Shown here: one piece after another, positions 27,822 through 36,408 of the stretch
Position numbering within the stretch: position 1 is the first letter of the stretch
Layout of the letters: the number at the start of each line of letters is the position of its first letter
Origin: Pseudomonas asplenii
GTDB lineage: Bacteria > Pseudomonadota > Gammaproteobacteria > Pseudomonadales > Pseudomonadaceae
NCBI RefSeq assembly: GCF_900105475.1
Contig: NZ_LT629777.1
Location: 6,448,001-6,512,000 of the forward strand
Reading direction: 5' to 3'
Length of the DNA: 64,000 nt
Made by a program: the position numbers and the translations under genes
The notes under the pieces: model-generated
The model's database searches: none
The model's input: the letters and a program-made list of their open reading frames with translations, nothing else
What the model was told of the DNA's origin: nothing

Positions 27822-28646
27822 ATGTCGACGATAGGCAATCTCTTGCGCAGCCTTATTCCCTTGCACAACCGCCGACCCAAAGCAGGCCAGGCTCCACTCG
27901 TAGTCGGGACGGACCGTTACCGGCCCTCCTGGCCGGGACAGGACCCGATAGCGGAGCCTTCGAGAATCGAAAGGGACATGACCCTGCTGGGGCTCAAGGA
28001 TTCAATGGATTCGGCACGCGACTTTATCGCCAGTACCCCCGCGCTACGTGCCTATCCCCTTTACGGCCTGCTTGAGCTGATGGTGGCCAGCGCCATCCGA
28101 TTTCCCAACATCCTGCGCAGTTGGGACGGTGTGGCACTGGAGGGTGGCGGTCGGGTGTCACTGCATGTGCAGAAAAAGCTTTTCGACCTGCGGGTGCCGA
28201 CCACCTTGTCACCCCAGATGACCAAGGCCCTGAAGAACTGCGCCCTGAACATCGCCGCCAACCTGGACGGCAGCACCGCCCCCCTGCCCTTCGACGACAT
28301 CGACATCCACCAGCCGTTCAGGCACTGGAACAAGAACACGATCTGTCAGGTATTGCGGACCCTGCAAGTGACAAACGTCAACATGACCGGAGCCGACCTG
28401 AGTGGCGGCGACCTGGCCGGCGTACGCTTCTTCGGCCAGTACCACGAGGCGAACTTCATGGCAGCCAATCTGAAGGGTGCGCTGTTGTCGAGCGGGTTCA
28501 AGGGTAACAACTTCAACTATTGTGACCTGCGCCACGCCATGCTCTCAGGCTACCTGGAGCAGTGCACCTTCAAGGGGGCGAAGGTCAATACGGTGACCTT
28601 GAAACAGGCCCGCAGCGAACTGAGCGGGGCCGTGCTGACCCCGTGA
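27822..28646 (+). CDS. Pentapeptide-repeat protein, function unknown
   Basis: 274 aa from the ATG at 27822. Residues 1-185 match no family I know: a basic/hydrophobic start (MSTIGNLLRSLIPLHNRRP), a disordered Pro-rich stretch (about 30-48) and a helical middle. From about residue 188 pentapeptide repeats appear (NMTGADLSGGDLAGVRF, then ANFMAANLKGALL and later CDLRHAMLSG), enough for two to three coils of a right-handed beta helix. The first acidic residue is far from the N-terminus. It stands alone on the plus strand inside an otherwise minus-strand block, at the site of the truncated ligase gene, which suggests acquisition. Confidence 0.72.
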   Translation: MSTIGNLLRSLIPLHNRRPKAGQAPLVVGTDRYRPSWPGQDPIAEPSRIERDMTLLGLKDSMDSARDFIASTPALRAYPLYGLLELMVASAIRFPNILRSWDGVALEGGGRVSLHVQKKLFDLRVPTTLSPQMTKALKNCALNIAANLDGSTAPLPFDDIDIHQPFRHWNKNTICQVLRTLQVTNVNMTGADLSGGDLAGVRFFGQYHEANFMAANLKGALLSSGFKGNNFNYCDLRHAMLSGYLEQCTFKGAKVNTVTLKQARSELSGAVLTP

Positions 28647-28652
28647 ATGCGA

Positions 28653-29102
28653 TCAGACGTGACGAACACCGTTGAGTGTCATGGCCCCGGCCAGCGGCCA
28701 GTCCCCTTCCAGCTCCGCCAGGCTGGCGGTGTTCATCGGTTGCGGGCTGCGCAGATGGCCCGCTTCGAGCAGGCTGATCAGGCTGCCAACCAACGGCTGG
28801 TGGCTGACCAGCAGCAAATTGTCGGCGCTATCGAGCTGCTCCAGTACCCGCGATGGATGGCTATCGGGCGTCAGCCAGGGCACGGTGATGATCGACGGCT
28901 CGAAGCCCAGGACGTCGCGCACCAGTTGCGCCGTCTGCTGGGCCCGTACATAGGGACTGGCGTAGATCGCCGCCAGGGGCTGGCCGATCAGGTGGGCAGC
29001 GCTGCGCAGTACTTCCTGACGCCCATGAGCGGTCAGATTGCGCTCGGCGTCGCTGCTCCTCTGCGGCTCGGCCTGCCCATGACGCAACACCCACAGCTTC
29101 AT
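28653..29102 (-). CDS. sixA: SixA phosphohistidine phosphatase
   Basis: 149 aa histidine-phosphatase superfamily protein. The RHG motif is at residues 7-9 (LRHGQAEP) with the phosphate-accepting His8; the second conserved Arg and His lie in YASPYVRAQQTA and LLVSHQPLVG. SixA dephosphorylates phosphohistidine, for example on Hpt domains or the nitrogen PTS proteins. It overlaps the upstream DUF4389 gene by 4 bp and converges with the pentapeptide gene at a 6-bp gap. Confidence 0.92.
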   Translation of the reverse strand: MKLWVLRHGQAEPQRSSDAERNLTAHGRQEVLRSAAHLIGQPLAAIYASPYVRAQQTAQLVRDVLGFEPSIITVPWLTPDSHPSRVLEQLDSADNLLLVSHQPLVGSLISLLEAGHLRSPQPMNTASLAELEGDWPLAGAMTLNGVRHV

Positions 29103-29434
29103 AACTTGGGTTCCTCGTCACGCGCGGGGTGCGGCGCTGGCGGCACGCTGTGCGCAGCCTCGCCTTCCGGCGCGCGCGGGGTCGGCCAGTCGGCGAATGG
29201 CCAGGGTTTCTGGTCACTGTGGAAGGTGCCGAAACGGCCGATCTGGGCGAGGAACTGGCTGAGGCTGTCACCGAAACTCATCAGGTTGCCGCTCGGCGCA
29301 CCATAGAATAGCCGGTAGCCCAACTGGATCAGCACCACGACGCCGAGGATGAATTGCGCGACCTGCCAGACCAGCAGGAATACCAGCATCCACACCACGC
29401 GCAGCACGATGGAATCATACTTGGCTTCGTTCAT
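29099..29434 (-). CDS. DUF4389 membrane protein
   Basis: 111 aa. One long hydrophobic region at about residues 10-40 (IVLRVVWMLVFLLVWQVAQF, then ILGVVVLIQLGYRLF) can form two helices or a hairpin; the conserved motif SFGDSLSQFLAQIGRFGTFHSD follows. The C-terminal 35 residues are Pro/Ala/Glu-rich and likely disordered. Genes of this type sit between gpsA and sixA in pseudomonads. Function unknown. It starts 23 bp after the gpsA stop and overlaps sixA by 4 bp. Confidence 0.85.
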   Translation of the reverse strand: MNEAKYDSIVLRVVWMLVFLLVWQVAQFILGVVVLIQLGYRLFYGAPSGNLMSFGDSLSQFLAQIGRFGTFHSDQKPWPFADWPTPRAPEGEAAHSVPPAPHPARDEEPKL

Positions 29435-29456
29435 GTCTTGCTCCTATTGCGTGGAA

Positions 29457-30482
29457 TCAGTTGAAACCGCTGGTGGAAATGAAATCGACGTCGGTCTTCG
29501 GCTCGCCGCGCATCAGCAGGGCAATCACCTGCTCCAGCGTACGGCCCTCGAACAGGATCGCATGCAGGCCCGCCACCAGCGGCATGTAGACGCCCAGCTC
29601 CTGGGCCTTGGCCTTGAGCACCTTGAGGGTATTGACCCCTTCAGCCACTTCGCCGAGGCGGTTGACCGCTTCGTCAAGGCTCAGCCCCTGGCCCAGGGCG
29701 AAACCGACCTGGTAGTTGCGGCTCTTGGGCGAGGAACAGGTGACGATCAGGTCGCCGACCCCGGCCAGACCGAGAAAGGTCATCGGATTGGCGCCCTGGC
29801 TCACGGCAAACCGGGTCATCTCGGCCAGGGCCCGGGTAATCAGCATGCTCTTGGTGTTCTCGCCCATGCCGAGGGCCACCGCCATGCCGGCAATGATCGC
29901 ATAGACGTTCTTCAACGCCCCGCCCAGCTCGACGCCAAAGCGGTCGGCGCTGGCGTAGACCCGGAACGTGCTGCCGTGCAAGGCCGCCTGGACCCGGCTG
30001 CAGAGTTCCTCGTCCTCGCTGGCGACCACCGTGGCGGTCAAGGCATGCTCGGCCACTTCACGGGCCAGGTTCGGCCCGGACAACACGCCAATCCGCGCCT
30101 GCGGGGCGATGTCTGCAAGGATTTCACTCATCAGCTTGAAGGTCTGGGGCTCGATGCCTTTGGTCAGGCTCACCAGCAGCTTGCCCCGCAAGCGCTCGGC
30201 ATGATCAGCCAGCACGCTGCGCAGGGCACTGGATGGCAGGGCGACAAAGAACAACTCGCAGCCGTCGAGCGTGGCGGCCAGGTCAGTCACCGGCTCGACC
30301 GCCGGATTGATCTTGATTCCCTTGAGATAGCGCGGGTTCTCGCGATTGACACGAATGGCCTCGGCCTGTTCAGGGTCGCGCATCCATTGGCGCACCCGAT
30401 GACCGTTCTCGGCCAGCAGATTGGCCACGGCGGTTCCGAAGCTTCCGCCCCCCAGGACCGCAATAGGGTGCTGTTCAGTCAT
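29457..30482 (-). CDS. gpsA: Glycerol-3-phosphate dehydrogenase [NAD(P)+]
   Basis: 341 aa from the ATG at 30482; the ORF extends upstream, but protein homology begins at [20 protein letters not shown]. The dinucleotide-binding GGGSFG motif is at residues 12-17, the catalytic lysine is in [10 protein letters not shown] and the C-terminal domain ends [10 protein letters not shown]. The enzyme reduces dihydroxyacetone phosphate to sn-glycerol-3-phosphate for phospholipid synthesis. First gene of gpsA-DUF4389-sixA. The divergent TonB receptor gene starts 200 bp away. Confidence 0.96.
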   Translation of the reverse strand: MTEQHPIAVLGGGSFGTAVANLLAENGHRVRQWMRDPEQAEAIRVNRENPRYLKGIKINPAVEPVTDLAATLDGCELFFVALPSSALRSVLADHAERLRGKLLVSLTKGIEPQTFKLMSEILADIAPQARIGVLSGPNLAREVAEHALTATVVASEDEELCSRVQAALHGSTFRVYASADRFGVELGGALKNVYAIIAGMAVALGMGENTKSMLITRALAEMTRFAVSQGANPMTFLGLAGVGDLIVTCSSPKSRNYQVGFALGQGLSLDEAVNRLGEVAEGVNTLKVLKAKAQELGVYMPLVAGLHAILFEGRTLEQVIALLMRGEPKTDVDFISTSGFN

Positions 30483-30681
30483 ATGCAATCCGTTTTTACC
30501 AATGGCGATGGCCGCATTATACGGAGCCACCGGGCCGCATCCAGTCCCAAACGCATTCGGCACGTTACACACTGATTCGAGGATTTTTCCGCGTTCAGGG
30601 ACAGAATGCAGGCCCAGTGCCATGGCAAACCTGTCCGGCTCGGTTAACATGGGCGGCTATTACCGTTATCAAGGCTGAGCC

Positions 30682-32805
30682 GTGCATCCTGGCCCTCCCC
30701 CTCGCCGATCCTCCGTTCTCCTGGCACTGCTGTTCAGCACGCCCGTGCTGGGCGACGACCTGTTCCTGGAAAACCAGCCGCTGCCCGAGGTATTGACCGC
30801 GACACGGCTGAAACAATCCCCCGCGTCGGTGCCCGGCAGCATGACGGTCATCGACAACGAACTGATCAAGGCCAGCGGCGCCCGCGATATCGCCGAACTG
30901 CTGCGGCTGGTGCCGGGCATGATGGTCGGCTACACCAACGGCAACCAGGCGGCGATCAACTATCACGGTACCGATGCCGCCAATGCCCGACGCATGCAGG
31001 TGCTGATCGACGGGCGCTCGGTGTACCGGGCGGGCTTGGCGACGGTGGACTGGAGCGACATTCCGGTGGCCATGGAGGATATCGAGCGCATCGAGGTCTT
31101 CCGCGGACCGAACACCGTCAGCTATGGCGCCAACGCGCTGATGGCGGTGGTCAACATTCTCACCAAGTCGCCCGGCAGCACCCACGGCTCGCGGCTCAAG
31201 GTCACCCGTGGCGAACGCGGCATCAACGACTGGTACGCCAGCCAGGGCGTCGGCTGGGACACCGGCGACCTGCGTCTGTCGATGTCCGGCAAGCAGGACG
31301 ACGGTTTCGACAGCAACCGCGTCGGTGCCGACTACCGCGACAGCCGGCGGCTGAACCGCTTCAACCTGTCGGTCAGCCAGATGCTCGATGACAGCCAGAG
31401 CCTCGACTGGCAGTTGAACGCAAAGGAAGGCACCAACCAGCGACCGTACACCTACCAGGCGGTGTTCCCCAACATCCAGGAGGCCGGCGACAACTCCGAC
31501 GTGGTAGCCAAGGACTACGCCGCCTCCCTGCGCTGGAACCTCGACCTCAGCCCGCAGCACAGCCTGTATGTGCAGGGTTCGGCGCAGCACTGGGACCGCC
31601 AGCAGGTCTGGCGCGCCTGTGATGCCAAGGTGTCGTTCAGCCCGCAACTGACCCAGTTGTGGCAGCTCAACCCCAACTATGCGGAAAACCTGGCGCGTCA
31701 CATGACCAGCTATTCGGTGGGCAGCCCACCGGCCGGCAGTGCCACCGAGCAAGCCCTGGCCAACCAGGTGCTGGATCAATGGGGCAACGGCGGCAGTAAC
31801 ACCGTCTGCGGCGATATCGACCAGAGCACCCGCGAAACCCGCTATGACCTGGAAATCCAGGACACCCTGAGCCTGTCAGACAGCCTGCGTCTGGTCAGTG
31901 GCATGAACTATCGCTACGACCAGGCCAACTCCGAAACCTATTTCAACGGCACACTCGACGACAACACCTGGCGCCTGTTCGGCCAGCTCGAGTGGCGCGC
32001 CAGCGAGCATTGGCTGCTCCAGGGCGGCGCCATGTACGAATACACGCAACTGACCGACGACTCGCTGACCCCACGTTTTGCCGTCAACTACCTGATCAAC
32101 CCACGCCATGGCCTGCGCGCCGTGTATTCGGAAGCCATCCGCTCGCCGGACATGTTCGAGAACAACGTCAACTGGAGCTACCGGGTCACCAATCTGGATT
32201 CGCCGACCTACGGCCAGAACAGCGGCCAGTATTTCGTCAAGACCCGCGGCCCGGGCAACCTCGACAAGGAGCTGATGCGCTCGCGAGAGCTGGGCTACAA
32301 CGGTTTCTTCGCCGATATCGGACTGAATCTCGACGTAAAACTGTTCTACGACGAAATCACCTCGATGATCAGTTCGCCCCTGCGCAACAACCAGTACATC
32401 GCCAGCAATGCCAACAGCGCGCGCTTTCGCGGCAGCGAAACGCAGTTCGACTGGCGCGTGAGCAGCGCCGACCGGCTACGGCTGACCTACGCCTATGTCG
32501 ATGTGCAGGCGAGCAATAGCGCCGACGCCCAGTTCACCGCTCGCAACAGCGGCTCGGCCGGCTGGCTGCGTGACTGGGGCACGGGCTGGTCGAGTTCGCT
32601 GTTCTATTACGGTGACGACGCGATCAACCAGTACCGCTTCGAGCGGGTCGACCTGCGCATCGCCAAGCGCATTCCTCTGCGCAAAGCCAGCCTCGAACTG
32701 TCGGGAGTGATGCAGCAGCGCCTTGACGACCAGCCCATCACCTGGCCCGACAACAACTATGACCAGCGCCAGGTTCTCTACTTCAGCGCCGAGCTGGAAT
32801 TCTGA
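30682..32805 (+). CDS. TonB-dependent outer-membrane receptor
   Basis: 707 aa from a GTG start at 30682. A short signal peptide (about residues 1-24, ending PVLGDD) is followed by LPEVLTATR, which resembles a TonB box. The plug domain runs from about 45 to 160 (ELLRLVPGMMVGY, IEVFRGPNTVSYGANALMAV), then a 22-strand barrel ending in an aromatic residue (LYFSAELEF), as outer-membrane sorting requires. The substrate is not evident. It is 2 bp from the periplasmic binding protein gene and heads a three-gene operon with a hybrid kinase. The matching P. aeruginosa gene would be PA1613 (from memory). Confidence 0.92.
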   Translation: MHPGPPPRRSSVLLALLFSTPVLGDDLFLENQPLPEVLTATRLKQSPASVPGSMTVIDNELIKASGARDIAELLRLVPGMMVGYTNGNQAAINYHGTDAANARRMQVLIDGRSVYRAGLATVDWSDIPVAMEDIERIEVFRGPNTVSYGANALMAVVNILTKSPGSTHGSRLKVTRGERGINDWYASQGVGWDTGDLRLSMSGKQDDGFDSNRVGADYRDSRRLNRFNLSVSQMLDDSQSLDWQLNAKEGTNQRPYTYQAVFPNIQEAGDNSDVVAKDYAASLRWNLDLSPQHSLYVQGSAQHWDRQQVWRACDAKVSFSPQLTQLWQLNPNYAENLARHMTSYSVGSPPAGSATEQALANQVLDQWGNGGSNTVCGDIDQSTRETRYDLEIQDTLSLSDSLRLVSGMNYRYDQANSETYFNGTLDDNTWRLFGQLEWRASEHWLLQGGAMYEYTQLTDDSLTPRFAVNYLINPRHGLRAVYSEAIRSPDMFENNVNWSYRVTNLDSPTYGQNSGQYFVKTRGPGNLDKELMRSRELGYNGFFADIGLNLDVKLFYDEITSMISSPLRNNQYIASNANSARFRGSETQFDWRVSSADRLRLTYAYVDVQASNSADAQFTARNSGSAGWLRDWGTGWSSSLFYYGDDAINQYRFERVDLRIAKRIPLRKASLELSGVMQQRLDDQPITWPDNNYDQRQVLYFSAELEF

Positions 32806-32807
32806 GC

Positions 32808-33752
32808 ATGAACGAGAGTCGGTCAAGGATGACAAGGGCGTGCCGCGGCTGGCTGCCAAAGCTGATGGTTTGCCTGCTGGGCCTGCTGCTGGTCTCCCAA
32901 CCCCAGCAACAGGCCCGGGCCGCCGATGTGCTGCTCACAGGGGCTGAAGACAGCCCCGGCGTGCAGGGTTTCACCAGTGCCCTGGCTCGACAGCGACCCG
33001 AAGACCGGGTGCGCTTCGTGCCGTTCGGGCAATTGCCGGCGCCGGGCCAACTGCCAGCCGGCACGCGGCTGATTCTGCTCGACCCGCCCAGCCTCGACTG
33101 GCGCCTGTCGGACAGTCAGGGCCCGGCGACACTGGTGCTGCGTATCAGCCGCCTGCAAGCCCACCAACGCCTGGGCCAATCACTTCCCCATCAGCTCAGC
33201 CTGCTCTGGAGCGATCCGCCGCCGGCTCGGCAGTTGCGCCTGATACGGACCGTGCTGCCGCAGGTCCGGCGCGTCGGCGTGCTGTACGACGAGGACAGCG
33301 AGTTCCTGCTCGCCGAACTGCGCCAGGCCGCCCAGCCACTGGGTCTGGAAATCGTCGCCCAGCGCTGGGACAACACCGTCGACAGCCGGCCGCTGCAGGA
33401 CCTGCTGCGCAACAGCGATGTGTTGCTGGGGATCGACGATACGACCTTGTACAACCCCAAAACCGCGAAAAACCTGCTGCTCAGCAGCTATGCCCGACAA
33501 CTGGCACTGATCGGCCCCAATGCCGGCTTCGTCAAGGCTGGCAGCCTGGCCAGCAGTTACAGCGACCAGAACGACTGGCTGGTCGTCCTCGACAACCTGC
33601 TCGACCAGCCTCCTTCCAGTTGGCCGCGCACCCTTTATCCTTCCCGCTTCAAGGTCCTGAGCAACCCGCAGGTTGCTCGCTCGCTGAGCCTGGAGACGAT
33701 CGACGAAGCGTCCGTCGCCACCCAGTTGGCCGAAGGAGAACCGCATCCATGA
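32808..33752 (+). CDS. Orphan ABC-type periplasmic binding protein
   Basis: 314 aa. Signal peptide: basic N-terminus, then KLMVCLLGLLLVS, with cleavage near ARAAD (about residue 38). The mature part resembles the ABC_sub_bind (TrpX-like) fold: RRVGVLYDEDSEFLLAEL in one lobe, and DVLLGIDDTTLYNPKTAKNL and ALIGPNAGFVKAGSLASSYS in the other. No permease or ATPase gene is nearby. It overlaps the following kinase by 4 bp (ATGA) and follows the TonB receptor by 2 bp, so it probably delivers a ligand signal to the kinase rather than to a transporter. Confidence 0.85.
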   Translation: MNESRSRMTRACRGWLPKLMVCLLGLLLVSQPQQQARAADVLLTGAEDSPGVQGFTSALARQRPEDRVRFVPFGQLPAPGQLPAGTRLILLDPPSLDWRLSDSQGPATLVLRISRLQAHQRLGQSLPHQLSLLWSDPPPARQLRLIRTVLPQVRRVGVLYDEDSEFLLAELRQAAQPLGLEIVAQRWDNTVDSRPLQDLLRNSDVLLGIDDTTLYNPKTAKNLLLSSYARQLALIGPNAGFVKAGSLASSYSDQNDWLVVLDNLLDQPPSSWPRTLYPSRFKVLSNPQVARSLSLETIDEASVATQLAEGEPHP

Positions 33753-35644
33753 ATCTTCGCCGGCATTGGGGCATCAACGCCCGTACCCAGATGATCAGCC
33801 TCGGCCCGGCGCTGTTGCTGACCCTGCTGCTGATCAGTTTCTTCACCTTCGTGCGAATCCAGGACCTGCGCCAGGAACTCAACCACACCGGCCAACTGAT
33901 CGCCAACCAACTGGCGCCGGCCACGGAATACGGGGTCATTTCCGGTAACAGCGACGTGCTCGAAAGCCTGATGAAAGCCAGCCTGGCGACGCCTCATGTG
34001 CGTTTTCTCGAAGTCCAGGACCGGAGCAACAATATCCTGGTCTATGTCGAACAACCCGCCGAAAGCCAAAGCCGTACCCAGCAGGTCGAGATCTTCCAGG
34101 CTCCGGTACGCCTGCAGCGGATCAAGCTCGACAGCGATTTCCTGCAAGGCGCCTACGCCAACACGACTGCGACCGGCGAGGATTATCTGGGCCGCGTGAT
34201 CGTCGGCATGTCAAACGGTGCCTTCAACCAGCGCCAGCAGGAAATCCTGCTCAAGGCCGGGATCCTCGCACTGTTCGCCCTGCTCTTCACCTTCCTGCTC
34301 GCACGCCGCCTGGCGGCCAACCTGTCGCAGCCGATCAGCGCCATGGGCCATGCGGTAAAGGCTATCCAGCAAGGCGACTACAAGACCCCGCTGCCGGTGC
34401 CGGACGACACCGAACTGGGCGACCTGGCGCGGCACATCAACAACCTCGCCAGCGGCCTTGAACAAGCCAGCCGCGAGCAGCACCAGGCCATCGCGCAACT
34501 GATCCAGACCCGCGAAGAAGCGGAGCGGGCGAACAACGCCAAGTCCGACTTCCTGGCGATGATGAGCCACGAGTTGCGCACCCCGATGAACGGCGTACTG
34601 GGCATGCTGCAACTGCTCGAAACCACGGAAATGAGCGAGGAACAGGCCGAATACGCAGCACTGGCCTCGGAATCCACCGAACACCTGCTGAAGGTCATCA
34701 ATGACATCCTCGATTTCTCGCGAATCGAACGCTCGGCCCTGGAGCTGGAGCACATTCCGTTCGCCCTTGGCGAGTTGATCGGCAGTTGCGCCCAGGCATT
34801 CCAGCACAGCGCCGTACAGCGCGGCCTGCAGTTGAACCTGCGATTCCCGGCCGGACTGGAAAAGCTGCAGGTCAAGGGTGATCCGACACGCATCCGGCAG
34901 ATCCTGGTCAACCTGATCGGCAACGCGCTCAAGTTCACCGAACACGGCAGCGTGAGCATCGAGCCCGCCTGGCAGGTACTGGACGACGAATTGATCTGGT
35001 TCAGTTGCACCGTACGCGACAGTGGCATCGGCATTTCCGCCGAACGCCTGGAACTGATGTTCGATGCCTTCCAGCAGGCCGACAGTTCGATTTCCCGGCG
35101 TTATGGCGGCACCGGCCTCGGCCTGCCGATTGCCCGGACCCTGGCCGAACGCATGGGCGGTACCCTGCATGCACGCAGCGAAGAAGGCCAGGGTTCGGTG
35201 TTCACCCTGGAAATACCGCTGGCCCTGCAGTACCTGGCCGAACCGGAGGCTCTGCCGCAACTGCTGGCGAGCCATGGCAAGGGGCGCAAGGTCCTGCTGG
35301 TGGAAGACAACCCGGTGAACCAGACCGTGATCGAAGCGATGCTGCACAGCCTGGGCTTCGAAGTCAGCCTGGCGCACGATGGCATCGAGGCGGTCGAACA
35401 GGCGAGAAACGGCAGTTTCGCGGCGGTGCTGATGGACTGTCGGCTACCGCTCGTCGACGGCTATGAAGCCACCCGGCAGATCCGCCAACTGCCTGATAAC
35501 GCCCAGTTGCCGATCATCGCCCTGACCGCGAACGCCCTGCAAGGCGACCGCGAAGAATGCCTGCAGGCCGGTATGAACGATTACCTGGCCAAGCCCTTCA
35601 AACGCGCTGACCTGCAGCGGATTCTCCAGCGTTGGGTGCCTTGA
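33749..35644 (+). CDS. Hybrid sensor histidine kinase/response regulator (PA1611-like)
   Basis: 631 aa. Helices at about 16-36 and 168-186 flank a periplasmic domain; HAMP (about 188-240); HisKA with His274 (MMSHELRTPMNGVLG); HATPase (NLIGNALKFTEHG, DSGIGIS, GGTGLGLPIA); C-terminal receiver with Asp563 (VLMDCRLPLVDG). There is no Hpt domain, so an external phosphotransfer protein is needed. Position next to fabA corresponds to P. aeruginosa PA1611, which passes phosphate to HptB and interacts with RetS in the Gac/Rsm network. That ortholog call rests on synteny and layout recalled from memory. Confidence 0.88.
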   Translation: MNLRRHWGINARTQMISLGPALLLTLLLISFFTFVRIQDLRQELNHTGQLIANQLAPATEYGVISGNSDVLESLMKASLATPHVRFLEVQDRSNNILVYVEQPAESQSRTQQVEIFQAPVRLQRIKLDSDFLQGAYANTTATGEDYLGRVIVGMSNGAFNQRQQEILLKAGILALFALLFTFLLARRLAANLSQPISAMGHAVKAIQQGDYKTPLPVPDDTELGDLARHINNLASGLEQASREQHQAIAQLIQTREEAERANNAKSDFLAMMSHELRTPMNGVLGMLQLLETTEMSEEQAEYAALASESTEHLLKVINDILDFSRIERSALELEHIPFALGELIGSCAQAFQHSAVQRGLQLNLRFPAGLEKLQVKGDPTRIRQILVNLIGNALKFTEHGSVSIEPAWQVLDDELIWFSCTVRDSGIGISAERLELMFDAFQQADSSISRRYGGTGLGLPIARTLAERMGGTLHARSEEGQGSVFTLEIPLALQYLAEPEALPQLLASHGKGRKVLLVEDNPVNQTVIEAMLHSLGFEVSLAHDGIEAVEQARNGSFAAVLMDCRLPLVDGYEATRQIRQLPDNAQLPIIALTANALQGDREECLQAGMNDYLAKPFKRADLQRILQRWVP

Positions 35645-35731
35645 ATGCCACGTGCGACTGGCGTGAAAGACGAAAGTGCGGCAGTCTTAGGCACCCAAAC
35701 AAGCCGTGAAACCGGCTTGATTTATAATTTC

Positions 35732-35749
35732 AGTGCACAAGTGTACATT
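35732..35749. promoter_or_regulatory. Operator-like inverted repeat upstream of fabA
   Basis: AGTGCACAAGTGTACATT is an imperfect palindrome: 8-bp arms matching at 6 of 8 positions around a central AG. Its pattern (A-TG-ACA ... TGT-CA-T) resembles the TetR-type FabR/DesT operators that control unsaturated fatty acid genes in E. coli and P. aeruginosa. It lies about 130 bp before the fabA start. The assignment is inference from motif shape and location. Confidence 0.5.
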
Positions 35750-35881
35750 CATGTCCCGTGTGCTGTGACTTTCACTACAACGCAATAGTCTATGTGTAGG
35801 CTGTCGATTCGAGGCATGAGGGCTTCGATCGGCCGGGAAGAGTCAGTCCCCCCTGCCGCATGTAACTATTGAGGAGCTCGC

Positions 35882-36397
35882 ATGACCAAACAAAACGCCT
35901 TTACCCGGGAAGATCTGCTGCGCTGCAGTCGCGGTGAGCTGTTCGGCCCAGGTAACGCGCAACTGCCCGCCCCGAACATGCTGATGGTGGATCGCATCAC
36001 CCATATCAGCGAAGAGGGTGGCAAGTACGGCAAAGGTGAATTGGTCGCCGAACTGGATATCACCCCGGACCTGTGGTTCTTCGCCTGCCACTTCGAAGGC
36101 GATCCGGTGATGCCAGGCTGCCTGGGCCTCGATGCCATGTGGCAACTGGTCGGCTTCTTCCTCGGCTGGCAAGGTCTGCCGGGCCGTGGCCGTGCGCTGG
36201 GTTCGGGCGAAGTGAAATTCTTCGGCCAGGTCCTGCCAACCGCCAAGAAAGTCACCTATAACATCCATATCAAGCGCGTCCTCAAAGGCAAGCTGAACCT
36301 GGCCATCGCCGACGGTTCGGTCAGTGTCGACGGCCGCGAAATCTACACCGCCGAAGCCCTTCGGGTCGGCGTGTTCACCTCCACTGACAACTTCTAA
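35882..36397 (+). CDS. fabA: 3-hydroxydecanoyl-ACP dehydratase/isomerase
   Basis: 171 aa, exactly the FabA length. Active-site His70 (FACHFEGDP) and Asp84 ([12 protein letters not shown]) are at the canonical positions. It dehydrates 3-hydroxydecanoyl-ACP and isomerises the trans-2 to the cis-3 product, starting unsaturated fatty acid synthesis. GAGGAG just upstream of the ATG is the ribosome-binding site. It is 11 bp from fabB, forming the classical fabAB operon. Confidence 0.98.
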   Translation: MTKQNAFTREDLLRCSRGELFGPGNAQLPAPNMLMVDRITHISEEGGKYGKGELVAELDITPDLWFFACHFEGDPVMPGCLGLDAMWQLVGFFLGWQGLPGRGRALGSGEVKFFGQVLPTAKKVTYNIHIKRVLKGKLNLAIADGSVSVDGREIYTAEALRVGVFTSTDNF

Positions 36398-36408
36398 GGG
36401 TTATCCGC

